Shown: piece by piece, positions 1 through 10,697 of the stretch
Layout of the letters: every line of letters begins with the position of its first letter
Position numbering within the stretch: position 1 is the stretch's first letter
NCBI GenBank assembly: GCA_015183035.1
Contig: JACZZP010000003.1
Span: 1,860,001 to 1,924,000, forward strand
Reading direction: 5' to 3'
DNA length: 64,000 nt
Origin: Meloidogyne chitwoodi
Taxonomy: Eukaryota > Nematoda > Chromadorea > Rhabditida > Meloidogynidae
Program-made: the position numbers and the translations under genes
Notes under the pieces: generated by a model
The model's input: only the letters and a program-made list of their open reading frames with translations
The model's database searches: none
Told to the model about the DNA's origin: nothing

Positions 1-318
1 TAAAAAATGTTCATTTCCCTGTAAATTTTTTATTTTAAAATTAAAAAAAAAAATGAAAAAATAATTAAATGAGTAAAAATCATTACTTTGAATGAAACTT
101 TTATTAAAAAACAAAATTTATTTATACGCCAATTTTTTACAAAAAGCCAAAAAGGAGATCCTTATGGAAAAATTCTTGAAGTGAACCGGCCTTATAAACT
201 TTAAAGGCAAAATTTAATATAAGAGGAGAGGAATGTTTTGTCAAATGAAGAGAATATATAAGTTACAAGAAAAATAAATAAAAAAATTGTTAAAAATTCG
301 ATTTAGATAAAGACTTGG
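1..318. other. Gene-free flank downstream of the gamma-tubulin gene
   Basis: AT-rich sequence lying past the stop codon of the minus-strand gamma-tubulin gene. It presumably contains that gene's 3' untranslated region. No convincing exon was found on either strand. Confidence 0.4.
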
Positions 319-2689
319 TCATTTTGGTGTACCATTGGAATATTCACTATAATTCTCGTCAAGTGATATTTGCTTTTGTGGAAGATCACAGTCAATAAAA
401 CTAAAAAATAATTTTTAAAAATATATATTTTAAAATTTTCTATAAAAAAACAAACTCAGCAAAACGAGAAGTTCGGTAAAGATTGAGCAATTCATTTAAT
501 CTATCCTTGCTTTCTTCCATCTTTTGCTCTAAACAAATTTTGCCTGATTGTTTGTCTCCGCCTTGCTCCATTGCTTCTTCGAATTTATGTACTACAAAAT
601 AATAATAATATTAATAAAATTGATATAAAATTAAACCGTTTGCTTTTTTATGCCACATCTTTTGAAAGTCCACTGCAATTGATCGAAAACACACAGAAAC
701 TGAAGTATGATTAGCGATTAAAAGGCCAGTAACTGGATTCTGACTGTTGTTCATATAAGGAGAAAGACGGCATGTAGTCATATTTAACGTTCCAGGCATC
801 CAATTAGGAGATCTAAAAAATATAAAAACATTCGAGAAAATACATAAATATTGACTCACTTATACACATTTTTCTGTGTCATACTTCTCATCTTCACATG
901 GTCATATAATGACCCAATTCCCATTCCTGCAGTCGCCACAGATCCAGCAAAATTCATTAAAGGATCCTGGATACTCTGCAAAATAATTAATCCAGACAAA
1001 AGATTGTGTTGGTCATCCTCATCTGTACGATTATCAGAAGGTGTTGAAGTTTGATGGGTAATATCAGTATGAACTGAAGATGAACGTTTTAATAAAGTTG
1101 TTCGTTGTTCTTTTAGAAGTTGCTGACTTGAACTAATCAACTGACCTAAAAACGAATGGAATATCTTAACACTTTAATCTTTGAAGGATAAAATTAAAAT
1201 TCATTAAAATTCACTTGTGGGAAAATTTCATTCCCATTGCAAGTTATTTTTACTTAAATTTAAATTAATTTGAATTTTTATACGTTTCTTATAAAATTTT
1301 AAAAACAATGAATTCTTTTTTAGGTTTGAACTTACGAGGATCAATCAAATAAGAAAGAATGCTTTTTGGCTCAGGAAATTTGACAAGCTGTGGCCTTTGA
1401 GTTTCTTCACGAACAGGGACAAAAGGAACGAGTGCTAAGATTAAGTTTAAAAAAATAAAATAATTTGTCAATTCTTTGTTTCTCACCTGGCTGTGAAAAA
1501 ATCATTGGTGGAAATGGATTGATCATTCCCGAAATATGCATCAGACGAGTGTACATAGGCTGATAGAATCGTATTGGAGAAGACAATCCAGCCATAACTT
1601 GACTCATCATTGAATTAATTTGGGCATAATTCTTTTTCTCTGGAGCAGCTATGTTTGCCAAATTTTCATTTGTTCCATCTCTTCTAAGCCGATAAATTGG
1701 ATTAACTGATTTACAATGACGTTCAAATGCATCATTGTCAAAAAGGAGGCACATATCAGCATATTCCATTATAGAGTCAAGAGAAAGCACGATATTATAT
1801 GGAGCGACTATAAATGTTGAAATTTTGTCAAAATATTTTTTAAACAAAATCTTGCCTTGAACATTGCAAGTCATAAGTTGAACAGTTGAATAAGTTTGAA
1901 TTATATTTTTCGAATATCTAAATATAAGAATATTACGTTAGATTCATATTAAGAAAAGAAGTTTAATTCTAACCGATCACGAAGTTCTTGAAGAAGTTTT
2001 GAACCAAGACCAGATCCAGTACCTTAATTCGGTGAAAGTTTAAACGATTATTATCTTCATATAAAAAATTATTATCCACTATTAAAAGGTTTTTAAGTTT
2101 AAACACAAGTTTAATCCCAAGTAAAATAAAATTAGATTTAAAATATTTACCTCCAAGTATAGAATGACATATTGAAAAGCCCTCTAGGTTATCTGCCTTT
2201 TCTGCTTCACTTTCAATAATTTGCATAATGCTTTCAATAACATCAGTCCCTTGATTAAAACCTTTTGCCCAGTTATTTCCTGCACCACCTCCAGTAGGGC
2301 CTTGATAGACATTGTCCACGTCAAAGAGATCAGAATATTGGTTTAATTCGAAGTTGCAAATTTCGCCCAAAACTCGTGGCTCCAAATCAACAAGCACTGC
2401 ACGTGGTACCCATTTCGCACCACAGTTTGCCTTAGTTTCATAGTTTAATGATTTGGATATTTTCAAATTAAAAAAAACCTCATGAAAGAAAATGTCTTTA
2501 CAATCTTCGCCTTTTTTATCTTCTCCTGAAATTTGACCTTCAGGAGTAATTCCATGTTCGGCGCAAATTCTTTCCCAAAAGGCCATACCTAACTGATTTC
2601 CACATTGGCCAACCTAGATAAGTGTAATTAATTTTGAAAATATTCAAAAAACTACCACAAACCTGAACTGTTATTATGTTGCTTGGCAT
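319..2689 (-). CDS. tbg-1: Gamma-tubulin
   Basis: Gamma-tubulin nucleates microtubules at the centrosome within the gamma-tubulin ring complex. The start exon encodes MPSNIITVQ and splices to VGQCGNQLGMAFW, the tubulin N-terminal signature. Later exons carry AEHGITPEG, WVPRAVLVDLEPRVLGEI, GGGAGNNWAKGF, a CHSILGG exon joined to GTGSGLGSKLLQELRDR (the GTP-binding GGTGSG loop split by an intron), VLSLDSIMEYADMCLLFDND and VTGLLIANHTSVS. The last exon ends SNGTPK and stops at 319-321. The family choice rests on AEHGI, GAGNNWA and the 'ANHTS' segment, which match gamma rather than alpha or beta tubulin. The middle and C-terminal parts are divergent, as is also true of C. elegans TBG-1. One 48-nt intron (1808-1855) appears to use a GC donor. 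It lies 199 bp downstream of the cap-binding gene on the same strand. Confidence 0.92.
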
Positions 2690-2888
2690 GTGCAGATATG
2701 ATAAAAAAGAAAAACAAAACTATAATTAATTTTATAAACTAAAAATAAGATAAAAATCAGAATATGTAATCAAATTTTTAAATAATTTAAAATAAATAAT
2801 AATTTTACAACAAAAAAGGTTATCTCGAAATAAAAGTGAATTGAGATGCGTAACAGATAAAACAATAAATGTTATTATAAAATCAAAA

Positions 2889-5800
2889 TCATCGGCGCAA
2901 AGCAACAAATTGATCGAAAATTTGACGAATTCTGGGGCCAATTGTCGGCGAAGAAAATAGTTCGTGTTCCAGATCATTTGAAAATCTCCAAATGTCATAC
3001 TAAAAGAGAATCGATATTATTACTGGAAATATTATATATTTTAAATTTAAACCTTTAAAAATATATATTTGAACCGTCCGGTCACATAATTGAAAAAATT
3101 TGTCTCAACTTGAGCGCCATCAGTTTCGCAATTCAATAAGTGTTCCGTTAGAATTAGCGTAAATTTCTAAAGGAAAAAGATATTCTAATCTCGATTGTTA
3201 AAGAGTGAAACAAACGTGGCAGATATTTAGAAAAACACTTCGTAAAGCTTCATCAACTCGTTCAAGATCAGATTTATTTAGATCAATTTTGTCCTTAGCT
3301 TGAAATATCTAGAAAAGAAAAAAATATAAAATTTGTGAAAAATAAAAAAAAGTTAAAGTTAATTTCTACAAAATTAAAAAAACAAAAGCTTATGTTAACT
3401 GGCTTATTTGACAATAATAAAATTTATTGAATGTACAAGCTCATCCATGTCCAGTGTTCCTCCTTCCCCACTTCTCTGCTTTATGTGTTCATCGATATCA
3501 GAAGCATCCATGGCCTCGCCACGCAAATTAAAATTAGTCTGAACCTTTCTTGGTCTTTCACTATCCTCGACATTTGCATCAGTCTCTATGGCAACTTCTC
3601 CATCTTCATTATCCTTCAAATTGCCATTCCTTTTTTGTTGTTCAAGTTCATTTCTTCGTGATTCAAGACGTCTTAAATAGCCGCAAGAGTAATTTAAATC
3701 ATATAAAAGTTTATTTCGACGTCTATCCAAATGAATAACAGCAGCGCTAAGCACATCCCAAACCCATGTTCTATATTAATAATATAATTGTTAAGAATTT
3801 TAAAAATCAAAATTGTTGGAATAGTCTAAATCAAGAAGAATTTATCAACCCTCAGTTCAAATTCTCACATTAAATCAAATCCCATAATTTTGGTTATCTC
3901 CAATTAAAAAAAAACATTTAACCTTTTAAATTCAACCTTCATCTCATCAGAAAAAACCCATGCCTGTACGATTGTTGGTTCCAATATATTCATCTTAATC
4001 ATTTTTTCGACAAGAACAGTCATCATCTATAGAGAAAATAAATTAAAAAATAAAAAAATAATACTTGTTTATTCAAACTCCAAGAGTCGTAAAGTGTACG
4101 TAAAATAATAGATTGCATTGCTTCATTATTACTTGTTAATGTTGTCAGCGTTGTATAATATCTTTAAAGAAATAAAAGTGAAATAAAAATAAAAAACCTA
4201 GTTAGTGCGGCAAATGAATGTGTAAGCGTTTTCGAAGCAAGTTTTAGTAGAACAGCAAAAAATACTGCAACAGAATCTTCAGAATAAATATTATTTTCTT
4301 TAATATTATCAATTTGTTCATCTCCATTTGTATTAGATTCAGTTAATACAGCAAGTATTTCATCATCCTTAGCTCTCTGCGAAATAAGAATTTTGAACTG
4401 TTCAGCTTTTATAAAAGTAGGATGACCATCTAAAATAAGAAGTAAATTAAAATTAGAAAAAGGCAAAGGTAACCATCATCCAAAACATAGCTTATTGTAG
4501 GTTCATCTGGAATAACAGGACCAAACTCACTAGGAAGCAGTTCAACGAGCTTTTTGTGATAAGACAATCTCAAACACCTATCAATAACTTCTCTTATGAA
4601 AATACGTTTCGGATGAAGAGAATCAAACTAATTTTTAATTAAATTTTTGTGTATTGCTAAAAGATAACCTCAATACAATCAATCCAATCGCTCCAAGACC
4701 AACGATATTCAAAGTTAGATAAGTGAAAGCTAAACCAATCGACAAATCTACAAAAACATATTGTTAAAAAGATAAAACTATTTTTTTAAAAGAAAAGTAA
4801 AAAGAAGTAAAGAGAATTTATTTTTCAAAAAACTATATATTTTATATAAGAAAAAGAAACCTGTCAATACAAATAATCTGCATTGCTTCAACTCTTTGGA
4901 AGAGCAGTTCAGCTGCCATCGCTAATACCTGAGGCATTGAATTGGATTGACAACGACAAAGTTCAATTAAAAGAGAACCATAGAAAATTTCCTATAAAAT
5001 AATTTAAAAAAATATAAAATAAATAACAAACACAATGAGGTGATTTAGGCAAACGAAAAAGTTGTCCAAAAATAACTTCAGTAATCATGTAATTCAATGG
5101 AACAACTTCTTTTCTATAATAAACCAAGAGTGCATCTGCACACGATTTTCTATCAGTAAAATTATTGTCAATTATCCAATTCAAGTCTTCCTCTACCAAA
5201 AAACGTTCAATTGAATCAATTTCTGGTAATGAAGGTTCCTTAAATAAAAATAGAAATGATAAAAATAATAATTAAAAATAACATCTTCAGGAAGATCAGA
5301 GCAGCTGAAAAGGCGAAAGACAACCCGAGGAAGTGGATAATTCTTTCCAGCAGCAATAATCGAAGTATCAAGGCTTAAAAGGAAAATTAAAATTTTATAA
5401 TAAATTAAATCCATGAAAAAATCACATATTATTTTAGTAAATAAGAAAATATTTAATATAAATTAAAATTTACCAGGGAAGTTCATGTTGAACTGCATCT
5501 TTTAAGGCAGTGTTAAAAAAGGAATAAATTCGTAGAATATGTTTCTCATGCCAATCCTTGGAACGTAAATTCTTTAATTGCTGCCAGAGACTATCAAGAT
5601 AGTCAGATTGAGAAACCTTATCAGACCAGACTTGTAGTATCTAAAAAGAATTTTTATAAAAAATAGCTGATTGATTAGAAGATTGTTTGAAAATACAAAA
5701 AATTTTAACACATTTAAAATTTAGGAAAATGTTAACCGGAGTGTGCTCTTTCTTTCTCTTTTCAATATAAGAATCAATCTTTTTAAGTAAAGCATCAAAA

Positions 5801-6663
5801 GAATCTGGTAAATCCTCATAAAGTGCAGTGCCAATCCAAGGAAGAGAATGAAGAACAGAATAAACAAAAAAGTCCGATTTAATCTAAAAATGATTATTTA
5901 GAAAATATGAAAAACTTTCTTACGCTTTCTTCCTCTGCATTATCAATAAAATCTTCAAGAAAATCGAGGATGGAAGAAAAAGTTACAACACGTGAATTAC
6001 CAATGTCACAGAGAAATGCTACCTAAACTTTAATTGAATAAAATTTAAAATTTATTCTTACAAGTCGAATAAAAATTTCATAATCTTCATTGACAAATGC
6101 GGTGTGCAATTCATTCATAAATTTTGATATTAACTATAAAGAATAATAGATTTGATCCTATGGAAGGATTATCGCCAGATACTCTTGTAGAATCGTTTAT
6201 GTTTAAAAATACATTACCTCTTTCCCAAACTCCTCTGAACGAGCATTTAAAAGACCAACAAGAGTAGAAAAAATGGTAAGCTTCTCAGGTAAATAGGCAG
6301 CACTAAAAACATAAATAAAAAGAATAAAATATAAAATACCATTCATAAAGTATTTGGATTATTTGTCCTTCATAAGGATCTAAATTAGCTTCCAAAACTA
6401 AAGACAATTCACCAATAGCATTTTCAACAGAACCACCACTTAAATCCTCATCCAATTTTTTTATCATATTAACCAATTTTGGTCCAATATCATTACCAGC
6501 AGGTAGACGACGCTTTTTAGAGTCATCAAACATTTCCATTTCTAAAGAAGTAAATATTAAAAAAGTGGGAATAAAAAATGCCTTCATCTTCATTTCGCCT
6601 TTTTGAAGACGAAGAAAATTGACCTTCAAATGGTAGATTAGAATTAACAGAATCAACGTCCAT
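2889..6663 (-). CDS. ncbp-1: Nuclear cap-binding protein subunit 1 (CBP80)
   Basis: CBP80 pairs with CBP20 to bind the m7G cap of nuclear RNA and supports splicing, export and RNA surveillance. It is built from MIF4G-like helical repeats. The start MDVDSVNSN is followed by a KKRRLPAG basic segment (nuclear localisation type) and by [24 protein letters not shown], which aligns with the first helical domain. Downstream, [38 protein letters not shown], a [16 protein letters not shown] segment, [16 protein letters not shown] and the C-terminal [13 protein letters not shown] match the human protein in order. The stop is at 2889-2891. The first intron (6542-6581, 40 nt) begins GC rather than GT. 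The pyrimidine-rich TTTTTAG just upstream of the ATG could be a trans-splice acceptor, but this is inference. Confidence 0.92.
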
Positions 6664-6863
6664 AAATATTATTTTTAAGCTAAAAATATCAAATGATATA
6701 TTATTTAAATTATTTGAAACAATATGGAAAACTAAATTCATTATAATAAAAATGTGTTTAAAACACGTAACCAAAACAAACAAAAAATAAAATCTAATAT
6801 ATTTCGATTCTTACAATTTTAAACATTAAAAATAAACAAAAGAAAAAAAGCAAATGAGCATTT

Positions 6864-9800
6864 TTATTTGGGCATTAAAAGAGGAGGTGCTGGTGGTGGA
6901 GGTAACAATGGAGTGCAAAGGAGAGATAATTCTGATTGTGATAATGAAATTTCTTTTATTGTAGTTTTATCCAACAGAAAAGGAGGTTTAGGTGCTGGAG
7001 GTAATGAAGGTGGAATAGGTGGCGGAGGTACAAACATTGAAGAAAGCGTAGTAGATCTAAGATATGATGTAAATTATAAAAAAAGAAAAAAATTCAAACT
7101 CAATATCCTGGATATTTGGTAGAATTTTTTGAATTGAAGGCAATGGTGGAGGTGGAGGCAAAGTTAAAGAAGAAGAAATAGGCACTGAAAATCCACTTTG
7201 TGATGACTAAAAAATAAAAAACAATAAAAAAAATAAATTAAACTCATACAGCAATTTTAATTTTTATATCTCTAGTAGCAAGTTGCATCCGTTTGAATGC
7301 CTGTCCGCCTTTAGCTGCTCCAACAATATTTTTCTCTCCCTCCTCTTCAGCTTCGTCTGCCTCCCGTTCTTTTGCTCTTTTTTCTGTTCTTTGTTTCCAA
7401 CTTTCATGTCTAACTACAAATAAGGTGAAAATTATAAATTGTGAATTTAAAGAAAAAAAAGAAATCTCGAGTGACTTTTGTTAGTAGAAAAAAATACTTT
7501 GGAAAAGTTCTTCTTTATCGGCCTCGTCTTCACTACTGCTAATTTTTTCCATTAAATGTGATGTACTATCATTAATTAGAAAACCTCTCTTTGCCTAAAA
7601 ATTGAAAAATAGATCATAACCAATTAAAAATATACATACTCGAAATGAAGAGGCAGATGAAGTTGGATTTTGTTGTTGTTCCAAAGCTAAAGCAAAAGTA
7701 CTACTCATCCATCTAACAAATGGAACTGGAGCTGAAGAAACCTTGAGATGATCATCCTCCATTTGTTTAGAAATAGCTTAAATAAAAATAAGAATAAAAT
7801 TCGGTAAAAATAATATCAATTGCTAAAAAGTTGAGCAAAATTGGAAATATAAATTTTAAAGAAATATAACATCCGTAAAAATTACTTGCTAACTGCTCCA
7901 TTGATTTTGTTTTTATCGCATCCAATAATTCTTCACCTTTGGGTAACTTTCCTTCCTAATTAAAAAATAAATTTAAAACATTTAATATTGAAACCATTGC
8001 AAGTTTTGTGGCATTTGCAGTTGCAATTTCTAAAAGCTTTTTACGATCAATTTTTCCATTACTATCAAGATAATCAGCTTTTGGACGTAATGGGCCATAA
8101 AAGCGCATAATACCTCTGCCTCTTCCACGACCACGTCTGTAAAAATATTCAAAAATTAATCTGGATCTATTAAAATTAATTATTTAACAATAAATAAAAA
8201 AGTAAACGGAAAAAATAGTACCCTCTTCCTCGCAATCCAGGAATAAAAACACCTCGGCCTCGACCTCGTCCACGAACTGTTAAACCGTTAGCAGCTGCTA
8301 ATTTAAAATAAGCAACGTGTGCTTTACGACCTCCTCCAGGTACATAAGGTTTTCGCAATGTTGAGACTAAATTCGGGTTTCTGCCTCGAGAAGATAAAGG
8401 AAAAGAAGTAGAAGCTTGTGAAGTGGTAAGAGCCATAGCTTTTTCTTTTTCAATTTCATACCTTTAAATAGTGAGAAAATTTACGTTTTTAGAATATATG
8501 CTCCCATGTTCAAGAAAAATAGTGGGAAGCATCTCTTGAGACTTTATACGGAAAAAAAATAAAAATAACGAACATTCGCCAAGAAGAAACATCTGGGCCA
8601 TAATCACGAATTTTAGGAATAGCCTTTTCATTCTTCTCGTCGGAGCTACAATCAGCTAAATATTGAAAATAATTAAAAATCAATTTTAGACAATCCAGAC
8701 TTGAATATGCAGATCGTTTGCTAGGAATAGCCTTTTCTTTCATCAGATCAATGCTACTATCAGCTAAATATTTAATATTCAAAAGAAATAAAAATATTAG
8801 TAATATCCAAACATGAATATGTACGTTTGCTGCTTTTTGAATGACTCCTCGTGGTTGAACCAACAGAAGAAATGCAAATTGGAACAAGTTTTTCTTTCAT
8901 CTCATCGGAGCTACTATCAGCTAAATATTGAAAAGAATTAAAAATAATTTAAATTTCAGTAAATTCAAACTTGTATATTTACGTTTGCTTCTTTTTGAAT
9001 GATTCTTAGTAATTGGACCGACAGAAGAAATTTCAATTTTATCAGGTTTTCTTTTTTTGCCCTAAATTAAACAATTAAAATGAAATAACTTTTTTTATAC
9101 TTTTGCTCGAAATAAATGCACACCATAAATAGCCAAAGACTTGCATTCATTTAAATAAGCTAATTCTGCCTCCGATCGCGTAAGTCCTCTTTAAATTAAT
9201 ATTTTAAAATATTAATTAATGTGACTTTTTGATTATAAATCCATAAAAACAAACCTATGCAATTTATGTAACTCTCCAACTTTATTACAAAATTGCTCTT
9301 GTTCTGAAGTTGGTTGAGCTATTTTGGCATTATCTAGATGTTGTGAATAATTTTCAGAAGATTGATAATCGCCAAGCTCTGCTTGTGCAACTAATGATCC
9401 TAAACTTGCTTGGGCATCAAAGGAGACTGGTAAACTGAAAGTTTTAAATTAGAACTATTTTAAAGGTGTCTCAAAAAACTAAAAAAAAATATTTAGATTT
9501 TTGTCACAAATTTAAACACAGAAAAACATTTATTTTTGTAATAAATTTTCATAAAAATTTTAACTTTTCTAAGTTAAGCATTTGTAAAAAATAAAAGATA
9601 TTTTCACAAACCGTTCACCATAAACATCCTTTCGCAACTGTAAATAAAGTAAATGACGAGTAAAATCTTCAGCAAGTTGTGTTGGTTGTGGTGGGTAGAA
9701 TTTTACTTTAAAAAAGAATTCCAATTGAACCCCTAAAAATTTTAATTTTTTATAAATTTTACAAAACCTTTCAATTGCTTATAAATTTTTTTCTTTGGAT

Positions 9801-10115
9801 ATAACCAATGTTGTTTTCGGTTATAATAAAAAGTTAGTCCAAAATAGTCGCGTTCCATTAAACCCATATGTGCAATTACTAAGTCTATCAAAACAGAGCC
9901 TTTGGCTTTTTTCTAAATAAACTTTAAAAATTAAAAGGTATTTGATTACTTACATGAATATAAAAATTTAATTGGGAATCATCCAAATAATTAACCACTG
10001 CCATAACTAACTTCTTTTTTGATACATCTTGCTGCACAAAAGGTGAAGGACCTTCATTAAGCGGTAATGCGCTAACCTGAATTTTTTCTGAATTTCTATT
10101 ATTGTTTTTAAGCAT
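6864..10115 (-). CDS. Chimeric gene: band 4.1-like FERM F1-F2 lobes joined to an RG-repeat/proline-rich protein
   Basis: One open, phase-consistent exon chain starts at MLKNNNRNSEKIQ (ATG 10113-10115). It encodes a FERM F1 lobe ([29 protein letters not shown]) and F2 lobe ([40 protein letters not shown]) nearly identical to the frm-1 gene at 43.9-44.95 kb. It then leaves the FERM fold just where F3 should begin and passes through four short related exons (8574-9061). It continues into DYGPDVSSWRMYEIEKEKAM, an Arg-Gly stretch (VRGRGRGRGVF, GLRGRG), KADYLDSNGKIDRKKLLEIA, an acidic SSSDEDEADKEE segment, a charged helix and a Pro-rich tail (PPPPPLPS, LLPPPPAPPLLMPK), stopping at 6864-6866. The RG part looks like an RNA-associated nuclear protein; the LLEIA segment recalls SON, a weak resemblance. 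The alternative is two genes: a FERM duplicate and an RG gene starting at 8436. Confidence 0.6.
8574..9061 (-). repeat. Tandemly duplicated exon array (four units)
   Basis: Four small exons lie at 8983-9061, 8825-8920, 8701-8763 and 8574-8655, separated by introns that also resemble each other. The last three open with nearly the same bases, encoding (P/T)D(S/C)SSD followed by KEKAIP or KEKLVP. The first two share ISSVG...HSK.SK and end in AGCAAAC followed by GT. In the third unit the equivalent donor reads GA, so splicing probably moved to a GT 15 nt downstream. All junctions keep phase 1, so the reading frame survives addition or loss of units. Confidence 0.65.
9097..10115 (-). repeat. Segmental duplicate of the frm-1 N-terminal FERM exons (partner 43907-44950)
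   Basis: Exons and also introns match the 43907-44950 interval. The shared intron text includes the block around 'actattttaaaggtgtc' and 'acagaaaaacatttattttt'. Similarity begins at the start codon and stops inside the intron after VHLF(R/P)AK. Intron conservation implies a fairly recent DNA-level duplication rather than retroposition. Whether this copy or the 44-kb copy is ancestral follows from completeness: the 44-kb gene has F3, FA and CTD regions, so this one is the partial copy. Confidence 0.85.
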
Positions 10116-10697
10116 TTTGCTGTAAATAATTAAAGCTCGGATTTGTAGCACGTAAAAAATGTGAGGCGGTGTCGCTTTACCGCTGTCGTTTTATCGATGA
10201 CTTTTGACCGACAGCCGTTTTACCGACGCCATTTGACCGCCCATTGTAAAGAGCATTTACCGACGAATTCTAAATTTTTCTCAAAATTTTGTTTCAAAAG
10301 AATAAAATAAAACAGGAATGGGCATTAAAAATTTTATTAGTATTCTTTTCTCCCATTAAATCACAGAATAAAATTAAATATAATCTTTTAAAAATTTTAA
10401 CAAAATAAATATAATAAAATGCTCCAATGATAAGGGGATTAACATTACTTTCATTGGAACAGTACATAAACTTTGTTTAAACTAATAAAAGTCCGTTGAC
10501 TCATAAACTGTACCAGAGTCATTCCTTTTAAGTATTAATATATTTTGGAGCTTATTTTTATCCTAAAAAATACATTTCGATTGAATATTGTAACTCATGT
10601 TCAAACATATTTTTGTTAAAACTATTCTTATAATTTTTGATATATTATGGTTTAAAATTTAAAAATAAAACAATTTTAAAATAATAAAAAATTTATT
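10116..10697. other. Spacer with a GC-richer block of TTTACCG/TTTGACCG motifs
   Basis: The spacer separates the WDR54 gene from the chimeric gene. Bases 10154-10262 stand out as GC-richer, with several spaced repeats of the type TTTACCG, TTTATCG and TTTGACCG. The same vocabulary occurs in the MITE at 24811-25013, suggesting a decayed mobile element. The rest is plain AT-rich sequence with no exon seen. Confidence 0.45.

Noticed and set aside
8510..8887. A single long membrane-like frame spanning the exon array
   Set aside because: It reads through introns; the repeated short exons with acceptor TTTAG explain the sequence better.
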